Below are positions 16,234 to 23,668 of a stretch of DNA of 30,709 nt, one piece after another. The translations under genes were made by a program, and so were the position numbers. Below the pieces are notes generated by a model that ran no database searches, was not told the origin of the DNA, and was given only the letters and a program-made list of their open reading frames with translations. Numbering within the stretch: position 1 is the stretch's first letter; the number at the start of each line of letters is the position of its first letter. This stretch comes from Bacteroidota bacterium (lineage in GTDB: Bacteria; Bacteroidota; Bacteroidia; B-17B0; Aurantibacillaceae), in NCBI GenBank assembly GCA_023433205.1, contig JAEZDS010000014.1:1-30709 (forward strand), in the 5' to 3' direction.

Positions 16234-17064
16234 TTACAAAATTTTGCCGGGATCAGGTTCCTGAAGAAATACTACGCACTGTTCGGGCAGTTCAGGCGAA
16301 GGCTCTTTGTCATAGATGCCGAAAATGGCACTGCCGCTGCCGCTCATAGCAGCATATAAGGCGCCCGATCGGTACAAAGCTTTTTTTATTATGTCAAGAA
16401 CGGGAAATCGTGCAAAAATGTGTGGTTCAAAGTCATTCAGCAGAAGGTTTTTCCAAGCTGTTACGGGTTTCTCAAGCAGATCTGCCAGATTGCATACCGG
16501 CGCCCTTGGGGTAACGCCGGCGTAGGCCAGGGCCGTGTTGCTGTGAACCTGGGGATAAACTATCATAATATAGAAGGTGCTCAGATCAATATCCAGCGGA
16601 CTGAACACATTGCCCCGGCCGCCTGCCAGCACCGGCTTTTTTTGCAGGAAAAATGGACAATCGCTGCCCAGGTTTGATGCAATTTCAAACAGTTGCTGCT
16701 CACTTATTCCCAGGCTGAATTTTTTATTCAGCAGCTCTAAAAAAAAAGCTGCGTCTGAACTGCCTCCGCCCAGACCGGCCCCCATAGGTATTTTTTTTAA
16801 GAGGTGCACCAGCAGGGGTGGGAGGTGGTGTTCTTTATTAAGGGCGAGCCAGGCTTTGTACAGAATATTGTCTTCAGGTTGACCCTGTACCGGCAGGCCA
16901 GTGATGCAGATCTCTATTTTTTTTCCCCTGGGATGCTCGGCAACTTCAAGCGCGTCGCACCACTTTACAGGATAAAAAGAGGTTTGCAGATCGTGAAAGC
17001 CGTCTGGTCGTTTTGCAGTTACATGCAAACCCAGGTTGATTTTTGAATGTGGGAAACAAATCAC
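16234..17064 (-). CDS. ispE: 4-diphosphocytidyl-2-C-methyl-D-erythritol kinase
   Basis: 276 residues, a GHMP kinase of the non-mevalonate (MEP) isoprenoid pathway. The start FPHSKINLGLHVTAKRPDGFH carries the lysine/asparagine substrate motif, and PMGAGLGGGSSDAAFFLELL is the GHMP ATP loop (about residues 92-111). SDCPFFL and the C-terminal AAMSGSGSAIFGIY complete the family pattern. It phosphorylates CDP-methylerythritol at the 2-hydroxyl. The start is GTG at 17064; no in-frame ATG precedes the conserved SKINLGL. A TTTTG tract ends 4 bases before it. It is divergent from the lipoprotein at 17276, with a 211-base gap in which nothing else was recognised. Confidence 0.95.
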   Translation of the reverse strand: MICFPHSKINLGLHVTAKRPDGFHDLQTSFYPVKWCDALEVAEHPRGKKIEICITGLPVQGQPEDNILYKAWLALNKEHHLPPLLVHLLKKIPMGAGLGGGSSDAAFFLELLNKKFSLGISEQQLFEIASNLGSDCPFFLQKKPVLAGGRGNVFSPLDIDLSTFYIMIVYPQVHSNTALAYAGVTPRAPVCNLADLLEKPVTAWKNLLLNDFEPHIFARFPVLDIIKKALYRSGALYAAMSGSGSAIFGIYDKEPSPELPEQCVVFLQEPDPGKIL

Positions 17065-17275
17065 GCCGCAAAACTGCGCTTAATTTTTAAGATTAGAAAT
17101 AATGTCAGTTTTAACATTTTATGGTATGATGCTTGATGAAATACAGCTGTTTGTTTCTCTCTGGCGGCATTTGCAGAAATGCAGACAATCAATAGCTCTG
17201 TCTAAGGGCTTTTGGCCGGTTTTTGAGAAATCAAAAAAATAGTTATAAATTGCAACGCATTAACCAGTATTAAAC

Positions 17276-18334
17276 ATGAAAATTACTAGAATTACATTGG
17301 GATTTGCTATCCTGGCTGCTGTGGGTCTTATTGTTGGCTGTGGTAAAAAGGAGCCAAATGTTGCGCCTGAGCCCGATACAGAGGTGCAATCGGCACTTGA
17401 TGCTGCCTGGGCCACTTATGTGGTGTCTGACATTGACATGATGTGCAGTTTTGTTGGGGTAAATCAACCATTGTCTCATTTTTATACCCCTATTCCGGGA
17501 ACTGAGAACAGCCTTGCCCCCGGCACCGGTACATTGCGTGTAGTTCGCGACGTATCTCAAAAAAGGCTTAGCATGGTTTTTAACCAGACACAATGTCTTG
17601 ATGGCCGCCTCAGAAGTGGTGAAGTGCGGCTGGTATATGATCCCGCGCTGAAGATCCATCCCAAGTCCAATCCTAATGCCGAATATTATCATGAATATGG
17701 TTTTGGCGGAAGGCTCACTACCACCAATTATCAGGTTGATGGCTGGGAAATATCCATGCCTGAACCTGGATATATTTATTGCGACCTGGACAGAAACGAT
17801 TGGATTCCCGAGGAGACAAAAGTCAGCTGGACCATTGTAGGGAAATTTATCTTTAAGCATGGTGTTGACTCTGCTAAGGGAATACTTGCACCTACAGAGA
17901 TCTTCTGGGATGGAAAGCTTACCAAGGTATTACTTAACACTGATGATGAGGATGTTTTCCGCAAAGGCGGTACTGCACCTGCAGTTACCTGGTCACTTGC
18001 CAATTGCGGCTATTATGGCGAGGTAAGCGGAAGGACCAATTCTGTTGTGCCATTTTCAATGAGTATTACCGAGCCAAATATGCTTGTTCGTGATTTCACC
18101 TGTTCGCCCGACCGGATAGGCGGAGTTACTCTAAACAACAGCAACGATATGGTGCAGCGCGACGAAGAGCATCATCCATTTGTACAAGGTGTTGCCCGGT
18201 TTACCACTGGAGATAAGTACCCGCGCCAGATCTATTTTGGAAATGAAGGAAATCCCAAACTTCAGGCCCAATGCGACAATGTTGGTGAGGTTATGATCAA
18301 AGGAATTGCCTACAGGGTCAATTTCAGGAAATAG
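17276..18334 (+). CDS. Lipoprotein of unknown function
   Basis: 352 residues. MKITRITLGFAILAAVGLIVGC is a type II signal peptide with lipidated Cys22, followed by GKKEPN. Six further cysteines (MMC, TQC, IYC, ANC, FTC and AQC contexts) could form three disulfides in the periplasm or at the surface. Two segments resemble each other and a pattern I associate with unnamed Bacteroidota lipoproteins: a strand followed by CLDGRLRSGEVRLVYD near 108-123, and QIYFGNEG with QCDNVGEVMIKG near 320-345. No catalytic motif is visible. It stands alone between the divergent ispE and a strong terminator. I do not assign a function. Confidence 0.75.
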   Translation: MKITRITLGFAILAAVGLIVGCGKKEPNVAPEPDTEVQSALDAAWATYVVSDIDMMCSFVGVNQPLSHFYTPIPGTENSLAPGTGTLRVVRDVSQKRLSMVFNQTQCLDGRLRSGEVRLVYDPALKIHPKSNPNAEYYHEYGFGGRLTTTNYQVDGWEISMPEPGYIYCDLDRNDWIPEETKVSWTIVGKFIFKHGVDSAKGILAPTEIFWDGKLTKVLLNTDDEDVFRKGGTAPAVTWSLANCGYYGEVSGRTNSVVPFSMSITEPNMLVRDFTCSPDRIGGVTLNNSNDMVQRDEEHHPFVQGVARFTTGDKYPRQIYFGNEGNPKLQAQCDNVGEVMIKGIAYRVNFRK

Positions 18335-18357
18335 TTTGAAATTCAACTTTTTTGAAG

Positions 18358-18386
18358 AACCATCCGTATTCGGGTGGTTTTTTTTT
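18358..18386 (+). terminator. Terminator after the unknown lipoprotein
   Basis: AACCATCCG and CGGGTGGTT form a 9-base stem with one T-G pair and a TATT loop, followed by seven more T. Confidence 0.88.
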
Positions 18387-18449
18387 GCTATTAATAAAGC
18401 ACGGTTATTAAGTTTTTGGCAGAAGCAGAGCGGCAATGCCAGCGCTGTT

Positions 18450-18457
18450 TACCTTTA
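18450..18457 (+). promoter_or_regulatory. Possible -7 box (TACCTTTA) for the SPOR-domain gene
   Basis: One mismatch from TAnnTTTG. It ends 6 bases before the ATG at 18464 and would place transcription start on the start codon. Confidence 0.3.
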
Positions 18458-18463
18458 GGGATA

Positions 18464-19585
18464 ATGAAAAGAGCTGCAATTTTACTTCTTTTAGCGTGCT
18501 GCACCTGTAAGGCACAGGTGTACATAAAACACAAAATACCCAGCCTGCTCGCCACCGGCCGGGAAACTCCGGCCGAACTTGTGATAAACAGGCCTCCGCT
18601 CAAGGATTTTGCCATGTATGAGCTTAGCTTTCAGGCCGGTTTAGTGGTAAGGGAGATTTCATGCGATGGCGGTACTTTCAGAAGCGAAAACAACAGGGTG
18701 CGTATCACCTGGAGTATAGCGCCAAAAAAAGCTGAATTGCGGATCACACTCAATATGGTTGCGGGAGCGGCCGGCACCTATACCCTGCAGCAACAGCTGC
18801 AATACCAGGAAGCAGGAGAGAAAAAGGTTGCTTACTTCAAAGATCTGCTGGTTACGGTTCAGTCAGGCGCTGAGCCTGAAGTTCCTTCGGAATTTCAGCG
18901 TTTAAATCAGGAAATACCGTTAAAAGTGCCGGTTTCAAGAATTGACAGTATTGAAAAGCAGCTGAGCGACCCAGAGAAGGTAAAAATGCATGTGGAACAG
19001 TTACGAAGAGACGCCAGTCAGGCACGCAGGGTTGGAGAAGATGAGCTGGCGGCGGCTGACAGGCAGATTGAAAAGTTTAAAGCGGACCTCCAGAACGCCC
19101 GTGGCATAAAAAAGGAAGAGGAAAGAAAAAAAGCCATCCTGGAGGCAGAGAACAATATTCAGAAAGCTGAGATGAACCGTCAGGTGGCTGCAAAGATCAT
19201 TTCCCTTTCCCAATCTCTTTCAGAAAATGCTGACGAGATCGAAAAAGCGGGACTTTTCGGATCAAATGAAAATGATTCCGGTTCTGACAGCGCAGCTGTG
19301 GTTTTGTTGCAGGACGATTCGCTGCAGGGAAACGACATAGAGGTCGCCGGCAGTGAGGCGAACGTTGTTTACCGCATACAGATTGGTGCTTACGGACATT
19401 ATCCGGCCAGAACCGGACTTGCTTCACTGGGCATGGTACATGTTGTAAACGAGGAAGGTTTATACAAGGTGCTGCTGGGCGCCTACAATACGCGAAATGA
19501 GGCCGTTAAAATGCAGCAACAACTTGCCACAAAAGGCGTTGATGGTTTTATTGTGAAGTACTCTGGAGAGCGCCGGCTTAAATAA
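18464..19585 (+). CDS. Exported SPOR-domain protein
   Basis: 373 residues from the ATG at 18464, chosen because it opens the signal sequence MKRAAILLLLACCTCKAQ; lipidation at Cys12 or cleavage after Ala17 are both possible. Residues 25-140 look like a beta-sandwich. Residues 165-265 are highly charged and probably coiled coil (ADRQIEKFKADLQNARGIKK). The C-terminus (about 300-370) is a SPOR domain: VVYRIQIGAYGHYP, then GLYKVLLGAYNTRNEAVKMQ. SPOR domains bind denuded septal peptidoglycan glycans, so the protein likely acts in the periplasm during division or wall remodelling. The partner of the N-terminal domain is unknown. It has its own terminator. Confidence 0.87.
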   Translation: MKRAAILLLLACCTCKAQVYIKHKIPSLLATGRETPAELVINRPPLKDFAMYELSFQAGLVVREISCDGGTFRSENNRVRITWSIAPKKAELRITLNMVAGAAGTYTLQQQLQYQEAGEKKVAYFKDLLVTVQSGAEPEVPSEFQRLNQEIPLKVPVSRIDSIEKQLSDPEKVKMHVEQLRRDASQARRVGEDELAAADRQIEKFKADLQNARGIKKEEERKKAILEAENNIQKAEMNRQVAAKIISLSQSLSENADEIEKAGLFGSNENDSGSDSAAVVLLQDDSLQGNDIEVAGSEANVVYRIQIGAYGHYPARTGLASLGMVHVVNEEGLYKVLLGAYNTRNEAVKMQQQLATKGVDGFIVKYSGERRLK

Positions 19586-19593
19586 GCCTTTAG

Positions 19594-19626
19594 TGTCAGC
19601 CTGTCATTTCTGACTGACATTTTTTT
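19594..19626 (+). terminator. Terminator after the SPOR-domain gene
   Basis: TGTCAG and CTGACA pair (with inner TCA/TGA pairing possible) and are followed by seven T. A pyrimidine tract with two TTTTTTCTC copies continues to about 19644. Confidence 0.7.
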
Positions 19627-19699
19627 CTCTTTTTTCTCTTTTTTGGTCTTATTCTGTCTGCAATAGTCTTTAAAACAGACTTGGCATACAATATGCTTT

Positions 19700-19707
19700 T
19701 ATCTTTG
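19700..19707 (+). promoter_or_regulatory. -7 box (TATCTTTG) of the groESL promoter
   Basis: An exact TAnnTTTG match with a TTG at 19681-19683, 16 bases upstream, as the probable -33 element. The leader to groES is about 30 bases and A-rich, without a Shine-Dalgarno sequence. No CIRCE inverted repeat was seen, so HrcA-type control is not supported. Confidence 0.6.
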
Positions 19708-19744
19708 CGCAAAATTTTTCAAACTAAAACATAACAAAAACAAT

Positions 19745-20029
19745 ATGGCAAAAACAAGTGTAAATGTAAAGCCGCTTGCAGACAGGGTACTGGTTGAGCC
19801 CTCTGCAGCTGAGACCAAGACTGCCGGAGGTATCATCATTCCCGACACAGCAAAGGAAAAACCAATGAAAGGCAAGATCGTAGCTGTTGGTAATGGAAAG
19901 CCCGATGAGCCAATGACCGTTAAAGTAGGCGATACTGTGCTGTATGGTAAATATGCAGGCACAGAACTGAACGTTGAAGGCAAGGAATATCTGATCATGC
20001 GTGAGAGCGATATTTACGCGATCATCTGA
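19745..20029 (+). CDS. groES: Co-chaperonin GroES
   Basis: 94 residues, the normal length. It begins with VKPLADRVLVEPSAAETKTA and GGIIIPDTAKEKP, which forms the mobile loop that docks on GroEL, then VGDTVLYGKYAGTEL and the final YLIMRESDIYAII. It caps the GroEL cavity as a heptamer and controls release of folded substrate in the cytoplasm. It is first in the operon, 55 bases before groEL. Confidence 0.98.
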   Translation: MAKTSVNVKPLADRVLVEPSAAETKTAGGIIIPDTAKEKPMKGKIVAVGNGKPDEPMTVKVGDTVLYGKYAGTELNVEGKEYLIMRESDIYAII

Positions 20030-20084
20030 AACAGGGCATAAATCTGATTGATTTCATTAACTCATAAATACTAAAAACAGAAAA

Positions 20085-21719
20085 ATGGCAAAAGATATAA
20101 GTTTTAATACCGACGCCCGCGATGCTTTGAAACGTGGTGTAGATGCCCTGGCTAATGCCGTAAAGGTTACGCTTGGCCCAAAAGGACGTAATGTGATCAT
20201 TGACAAAAAATTTGGTTCTCCGCAGATCACTAAAGACGGTGTTACTGTAGCCAAGGAAATTGAACTAGTACATCCTGTAGAAAACATGGGAGCGCAGTTG
20301 CTGAAAGAAGTAGCAAGCAAAACAGCTGATGTAGCAGGCGACGGAACCACCACCGCTACAGTGCTTGGACAGGCAATTGTTACCGCAGGATTAAAAAACG
20401 TGGCCGCGGGAGCAAATCCAATGGATCTGAAACGCGGCATTGAAAAAGCTGTTACCACTGTTGTTGCCAATCTTAAAAAGCAGTCGCAGACCATCGGTAA
20501 TGATAACAAGAAGATTGAGCAGGTTGCCACCATCTCTGCCAATAACGATAGCGAGATTGGTAAACTTATAGCCACTGCTATGGGCAAGGTAAAAAAGGAA
20601 GGTGTTATCACAGTTGAAGAGGCCAAGGGCACTGAAACCACTGTTGAGGTGGTTGAAGGCATGCAGTTCGACCGTGGTTATATTTCGCCATACTTTGTGA
20701 CCAACATCGATAAAATGGAGACCGTTCTTGAAAATCCTTACGTTCTTATTTATGAGAAGAAAGTAAGTGCAATGAAAGAACTGCTTCCTATACTGGAAAA
20801 AGCGGTTCAGACCGGAAAACCACTTCTTATCATTGCTGAAGATCTTGATGGAGAAGCGCTGCAGACATTGGTAGTGAACCGTTTGCGTGCCAACCTGAAG
20901 ATCGCCGCGGTAAAAGCTCCCGGTTTTGGCGACCGCCGCAAAGCCATGCTTGAGGATATTGCTATTTTAACCGGCGGAACTTTTATCAGCGAAGAGCAGG
21001 GGCGTAAACTGGAAGATGCACAGCTTACCGACCTTGGTACTGCCGAAAAGATCACCATTGATAAAGACAATACAACCATCGTGAATGGTGCCGGCAAAAA
21101 GGCCGAGATCAGCAGCAGGGTGAGCCAGATCAAATCACAGATCGAGGCTACAACCAGCGATTACGACAAGGAAAAACTTCAGGAACGCCTGGCTAAACTT
21201 GCCGGTGGCGTAGCTGTACTTTATATTGGTGCGGCCAGCGAGGTTGAGATGAAAGAGAAAAAAGACCGTGTTGACGATGCGCTGGCAGCGACCCGCGCGG
21301 CAGTAGAAGAGGGCATTGTACCGGGTGGCGGAACCGCCTATATTCGCGCTATCAGCAGTCTCGAAAAAATGAAAGGCGCTAACGAAGACGAAACCACCGG
21401 TATCGCCATCGTAAAAAGAGCGCTTGAAGAGCCGCTCCGTCAAATCTGCCATAACGGTGGAATCGAAGGATCTATAGTTGTGCAGAAGGTAAAAGAAGGC
21501 ACTGAAGATTTCGGGTTTAATGCACGAACCGAAGAGTTCGAGAACCTGCTGAAGGCCGGCGTTATCGATCCTACCAAAGTTAGCCGTGTTGCTCTTGAGA
21601 ACGCTGCTTCAGTAGCGGGTATGCTGCTTACCACTGATTGTGTTCTTGCTGAGAAAAAAGAGGAAAAGCCTGCAATGCCTGGCGCGCCTGATATGGGCGG
21701 AATGGGCGGCATGATGTAA
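20085..21719 (+). CDS. groEL: Chaperonin GroEL
   Basis: 544 residues. Signatures include VTLGPKGRNVIIDKKFGSP, VAGDGTTTATVLGQAIV with the catalytic aspartate of the ATP site, GFGDRRKAMLEDIAILTGG, GGVAVLYIGAASEVEMKEKK and the C-terminal Gly-Met tail GGMGGMM. It assembles as a double heptameric ring and folds cytoplasmic proteins with GroES and ATP. It is the single groEL of the window, co-transcribed with groES and followed by a terminator 24 bases after the stop. The gene is intact. Confidence 0.99.
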   Translation: MAKDISFNTDARDALKRGVDALANAVKVTLGPKGRNVIIDKKFGSPQITKDGVTVAKEIELVHPVENMGAQLLKEVASKTADVAGDGTTTATVLGQAIVTAGLKNVAAGANPMDLKRGIEKAVTTVVANLKKQSQTIGNDNKKIEQVATISANNDSEIGKLIATAMGKVKKEGVITVEEAKGTETTVEVVEGMQFDRGYISPYFVTNIDKMETVLENPYVLIYEKKVSAMKELLPILEKAVQTGKPLLIIAEDLDGEALQTLVVNRLRANLKIAAVKAPGFGDRRKAMLEDIAILTGGTFISEEQGRKLEDAQLTDLGTAEKITIDKDNTTIVNGAGKKAEISSRVSQIKSQIEATTSDYDKEKLQERLAKLAGGVAVLYIGAASEVEMKEKKDRVDDALAATRAAVEEGIVPGGGTAYIRAISSLEKMKGANEDETTGIAIVKRALEEPLRQICHNGGIEGSIVVQKVKEGTEDFGFNARTEEFENLLKAGVIDPTKVSRVALENAASVAGMLLTTDCVLAEKKEEKPAMPGAPDMGGMGGMM

Positions 21720-21742
21720 TTCTGCTTTTACTTCCATATTTT

Positions 21743-21773
21743 AAAAAGCTCCTGCTATGCCGGGAGCTTTTTT
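21743..21773 (+). terminator. Terminator after groEL
   Basis: AAAAGCTCC and GGAGCTTTT form a 9-base stem around a loop of about ten bases, ending in six T. The TACCTTTG box of the next gene lies directly behind it. Confidence 0.85.
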
Positions 21774-21778
21774 GCATT

Positions 21779-21786
21779 TACCTTTG
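21779..21786 (+). promoter_or_regulatory. -7 box (TACCTTTG) next to the FKBP-like lipoprotein start
   Basis: An exact TAnnTTTG match immediately after the groEL terminator and only 4 bases before the ATG at 21791. No -33 TTG at the proper distance was seen. Position and sequence match the box before the SCO gene (TACCTTTG, 4 bases, start). Confidence 0.4.
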
Positions 21787-21790
21787 CAAT

Positions 21791-22642
21791 ATGTGGCGGC
21801 TGTTATTTGTTTTCACCTTATTGTTGCCTTCCTGCGCTGAAACGGAAAATAAATCTTCACACATTAGGCGGCCTGGCGGCTACTACTACCGTTTGCTTAG
21901 TTTCGAAAATGAAAGCCGGCAGAAAAAGAACGCCGCATTCGCCTGGGTCCACATCACCTGCTCAACGCAGAACGATTCTGTTTTCTGGGATAGCTGGAAC
22001 AATCTTAACGACAGATGTTATTATGCTGTAAACGATACCTCTGCTGCAAATTATCTTTTGCAGGAAATAAATAAGGCCGCCGAAGGCGATAGCCTGCAAC
22101 TGCTGATCCCGGTGCGGCAATTCTTTCTGCAGAATTTTGGATTTGCTGCTGTCCCGCCCTTTGCCGGGTATGACAGTGTCATAAAAGTTAACCTTAAGGT
22201 GAAAGACCTTCTTGGCAGTAGGGAATTCGACGCTATCAGTCATAACCTGGCGGCAAGAGAGCTGTGGCTGGTGAAGGAATACCTGAAAAACTGTCCACTT
22301 GCTGATACAGTGGCAGATGCCGGTGGCTTTTACTGGCTTGAAAAAGATCAGATAAATGAGGGAGTGCTGCTGAAAGCCGGCGAGCAGGTTAAGATCAGTT
22401 ACAAAGGGTACTTTCTGAATAACAGGCTGTGTGATAACGGGGCCGACACCCTTACGGTCACAACAGGAGAGCCTGGGCAGCTGATCAAAGGACTAAATAA
22501 TGTTATGCTGAGGTTAAAACCGGGCGAGAATGCCAAAATAATTATACCTTCGCCACTCGCTTTTGGCGACTGCGGCAGCAGTACCGGTCTTGTGCCGGCT
22601 TACACGCCGCTTATTTATGAGATTAAAGTTCACAGTCAGTAA
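21791..22642 (+). CDS. FKBP-like lipoprotein, probably degenerate isomerase
   Basis: 283 residues. MWRLLFVFTLLLPSC is a type II signal peptide with lipidated Cys15. A C-terminal FKBP-like domain (about 190-283) is visible from VKISYKGYFLN, LIKGLNNVMLRLKPGENAKI and PAYTPLIYEIKV. Several hallmark residues of active FKBPs are changed: DGxxFDSS is replaced by CDNGADTL, the VIxGW tryptophan by Leu, and AYG by AFG. An N-terminal FKBP-like segment (about 50-150) is less certain. It is therefore probably a chaperone-like or structural protein in the periplasm rather than an efficient isomerase. It resembles the FKBP lipoproteins of Bacteroidota such as GldI in general plan, but I do not assign that name. 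The next FKBP gene follows after 49 bases. Confidence 0.75.
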   Translation: MWRLLFVFTLLLPSCAETENKSSHIRRPGGYYYRLLSFENESRQKKNAAFAWVHITCSTQNDSVFWDSWNNLNDRCYYAVNDTSAANYLLQEINKAAEGDSLQLLIPVRQFFLQNFGFAAVPPFAGYDSVIKVNLKVKDLLGSREFDAISHNLAARELWLVKEYLKNCPLADTVADAGGFYWLEKDQINEGVLLKAGEQVKISYKGYFLNNRLCDNGADTLTVTTGEPGQLIKGLNNVMLRLKPGENAKIIIPSPLAFGDCGSSTGLVPAYTPLIYEIKVHSQ

Positions 22643-22691
22643 TAAGATTGCCTCTTCACGGATAAATAATCACCACATACAAAATCTATAA

Positions 22692-23612
22692 ATGAAAAAA
22701 ACAAAAGTACTTGCAGCCGGCGTTATGACCTTGTTCTTCTGTGCCTGCAATGATTCAAAGTTCGAAGGCTTTACCAGAGCAGAGAACGGATTACATTACC
22801 GGTTTTTTAATCATGATGAAAGCGGAGTAAAGGTGCAGGAAGGCGATGGCATCCTCATCCGCTACCTGATCATGAACCAGCGGAACGATTCAGTGATCGT
22901 TGATTCTAAGAATGTAAGCAGGGATGGCAGCGGTTATACCGGTTTCGGTATGGAGGGGTCAACATTCAGAGGTAGTCTGGAAGACGGCATGATGATGATG
23001 GCTGCAGGCGACAGTGCTGAGTTTATCGTGCCTGCGGATTCATTTTTCCTCAAGAGCATGAAGTACAATGAACTTCCTCAGGGCATTCAGAGTGGCGATA
23101 ATCTTCGGGCACTTATCAAAATAAAGGAGATCACCCCTAAAGCCGAACTTGAAGCCGACCGCAGCAAACGTATGGCCGAAAAAGAGAAACAAATGCAGGA
23201 GTCGAAGGGGCTGGAACAACCCGCACTGGAAAAATATCTTGCCGAAAACAAGGTCAAGACAAAACCAACAGAGTCGGGCATCTATTATATTGAAACAAAA
23301 AAGGGAACAGGTCCACAGCCCAAAGCAACAGACGTTGTAAAGGTGCATTATACAGGTCGCCTGCTGGATGGAACTGTTTTTGACAGCAGCGAAGGAGGAG
23401 AGCCGGCACAGTTTGGACTTAACCAGGTAATACCGGGGTGGACAGAAGGGCTGCAGATGATGAAAAAAGGTGGTAAAGCGCAGCTGATCCTCCCTTCATC
23501 AATGGCTTATGGCGCGCAGGGAACCCCCGGAGGCCCGATACCTCCCTATTCACCGCTGGTGTTTGATGTTGAGTTGATCGACATTGTTCCCGCAGGAACT
23601 GAAGCCCGCTAA
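22692..23612 (+). CDS. FKBP-type peptidyl-prolyl isomerase lipoprotein with two FKBP-like domains
   Basis: 306 residues. The N-terminus MKKTKVLAAGVMTLFFCAC fits a lipoprotein signal, with Cys19 probably lipidated. A first FKBP-like domain (about 28-150) is weakly conserved (GILIRYLIMNQRNDSVI, SLEDGMMMMAAGDSAEFIVP). A charged helical linker follows (ELEADRSKRMAEKEKQMQES). The second domain (about 195-300) is canonical: VKVHYTGRLLDGTVFDSSEG, VIPGWTEGLQMMKKGGKAQL, AYGAQG and IPPYSPLVFDVELI keep the aromatic active-site residues. It isomerises Xaa-Pro bonds in exported proteins. The linker recalls FkpA/Mip-type spacers that hold domains apart. It is the middle gene of three consecutive exported isomerases. 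Confidence 0.9.
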   Translation: MKKTKVLAAGVMTLFFCACNDSKFEGFTRAENGLHYRFFNHDESGVKVQEGDGILIRYLIMNQRNDSVIVDSKNVSRDGSGYTGFGMEGSTFRGSLEDGMMMMAAGDSAEFIVPADSFFLKSMKYNELPQGIQSGDNLRALIKIKEITPKAELEADRSKRMAEKEKQMQESKGLEQPALEKYLAENKVKTKPTESGIYYIETKKGTGPQPKATDVVKVHYTGRLLDGTVFDSSEGGEPAQFGLNQVIPGWTEGLQMMKKGGKAQLILPSSMAYGAQGTPGGPIPPYSPLVFDVELIDIVPAGTEAR

Positions 23613-23628
23613 TAAAACCATAAAGCAA

Positions 23629-23636
23629 TATTTTTG
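23629..23636 (+). promoter_or_regulatory. Possible -7 box (TATTTTTG) before the cyclophilin-FKBP gene
   Basis: An exact TAnnTTTG match 32 bases before the ATG at 23669, with no well-placed -33 TTG. It allows, but does not prove, separate transcription of the third isomerase gene. Confidence 0.35.
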
Positions 23637-23668
23637 TATATTGGATTTTCTAAAACACCTCAAATATC

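Noticed and set aside
19580..19744. CIRCE/HrcA operator before groES
   Set aside because: No TTAGCACTC-N9-GAGTGCTAA inverted repeat is present; only a terminator, a pyrimidine tract and a Bacteroidota promoter box.
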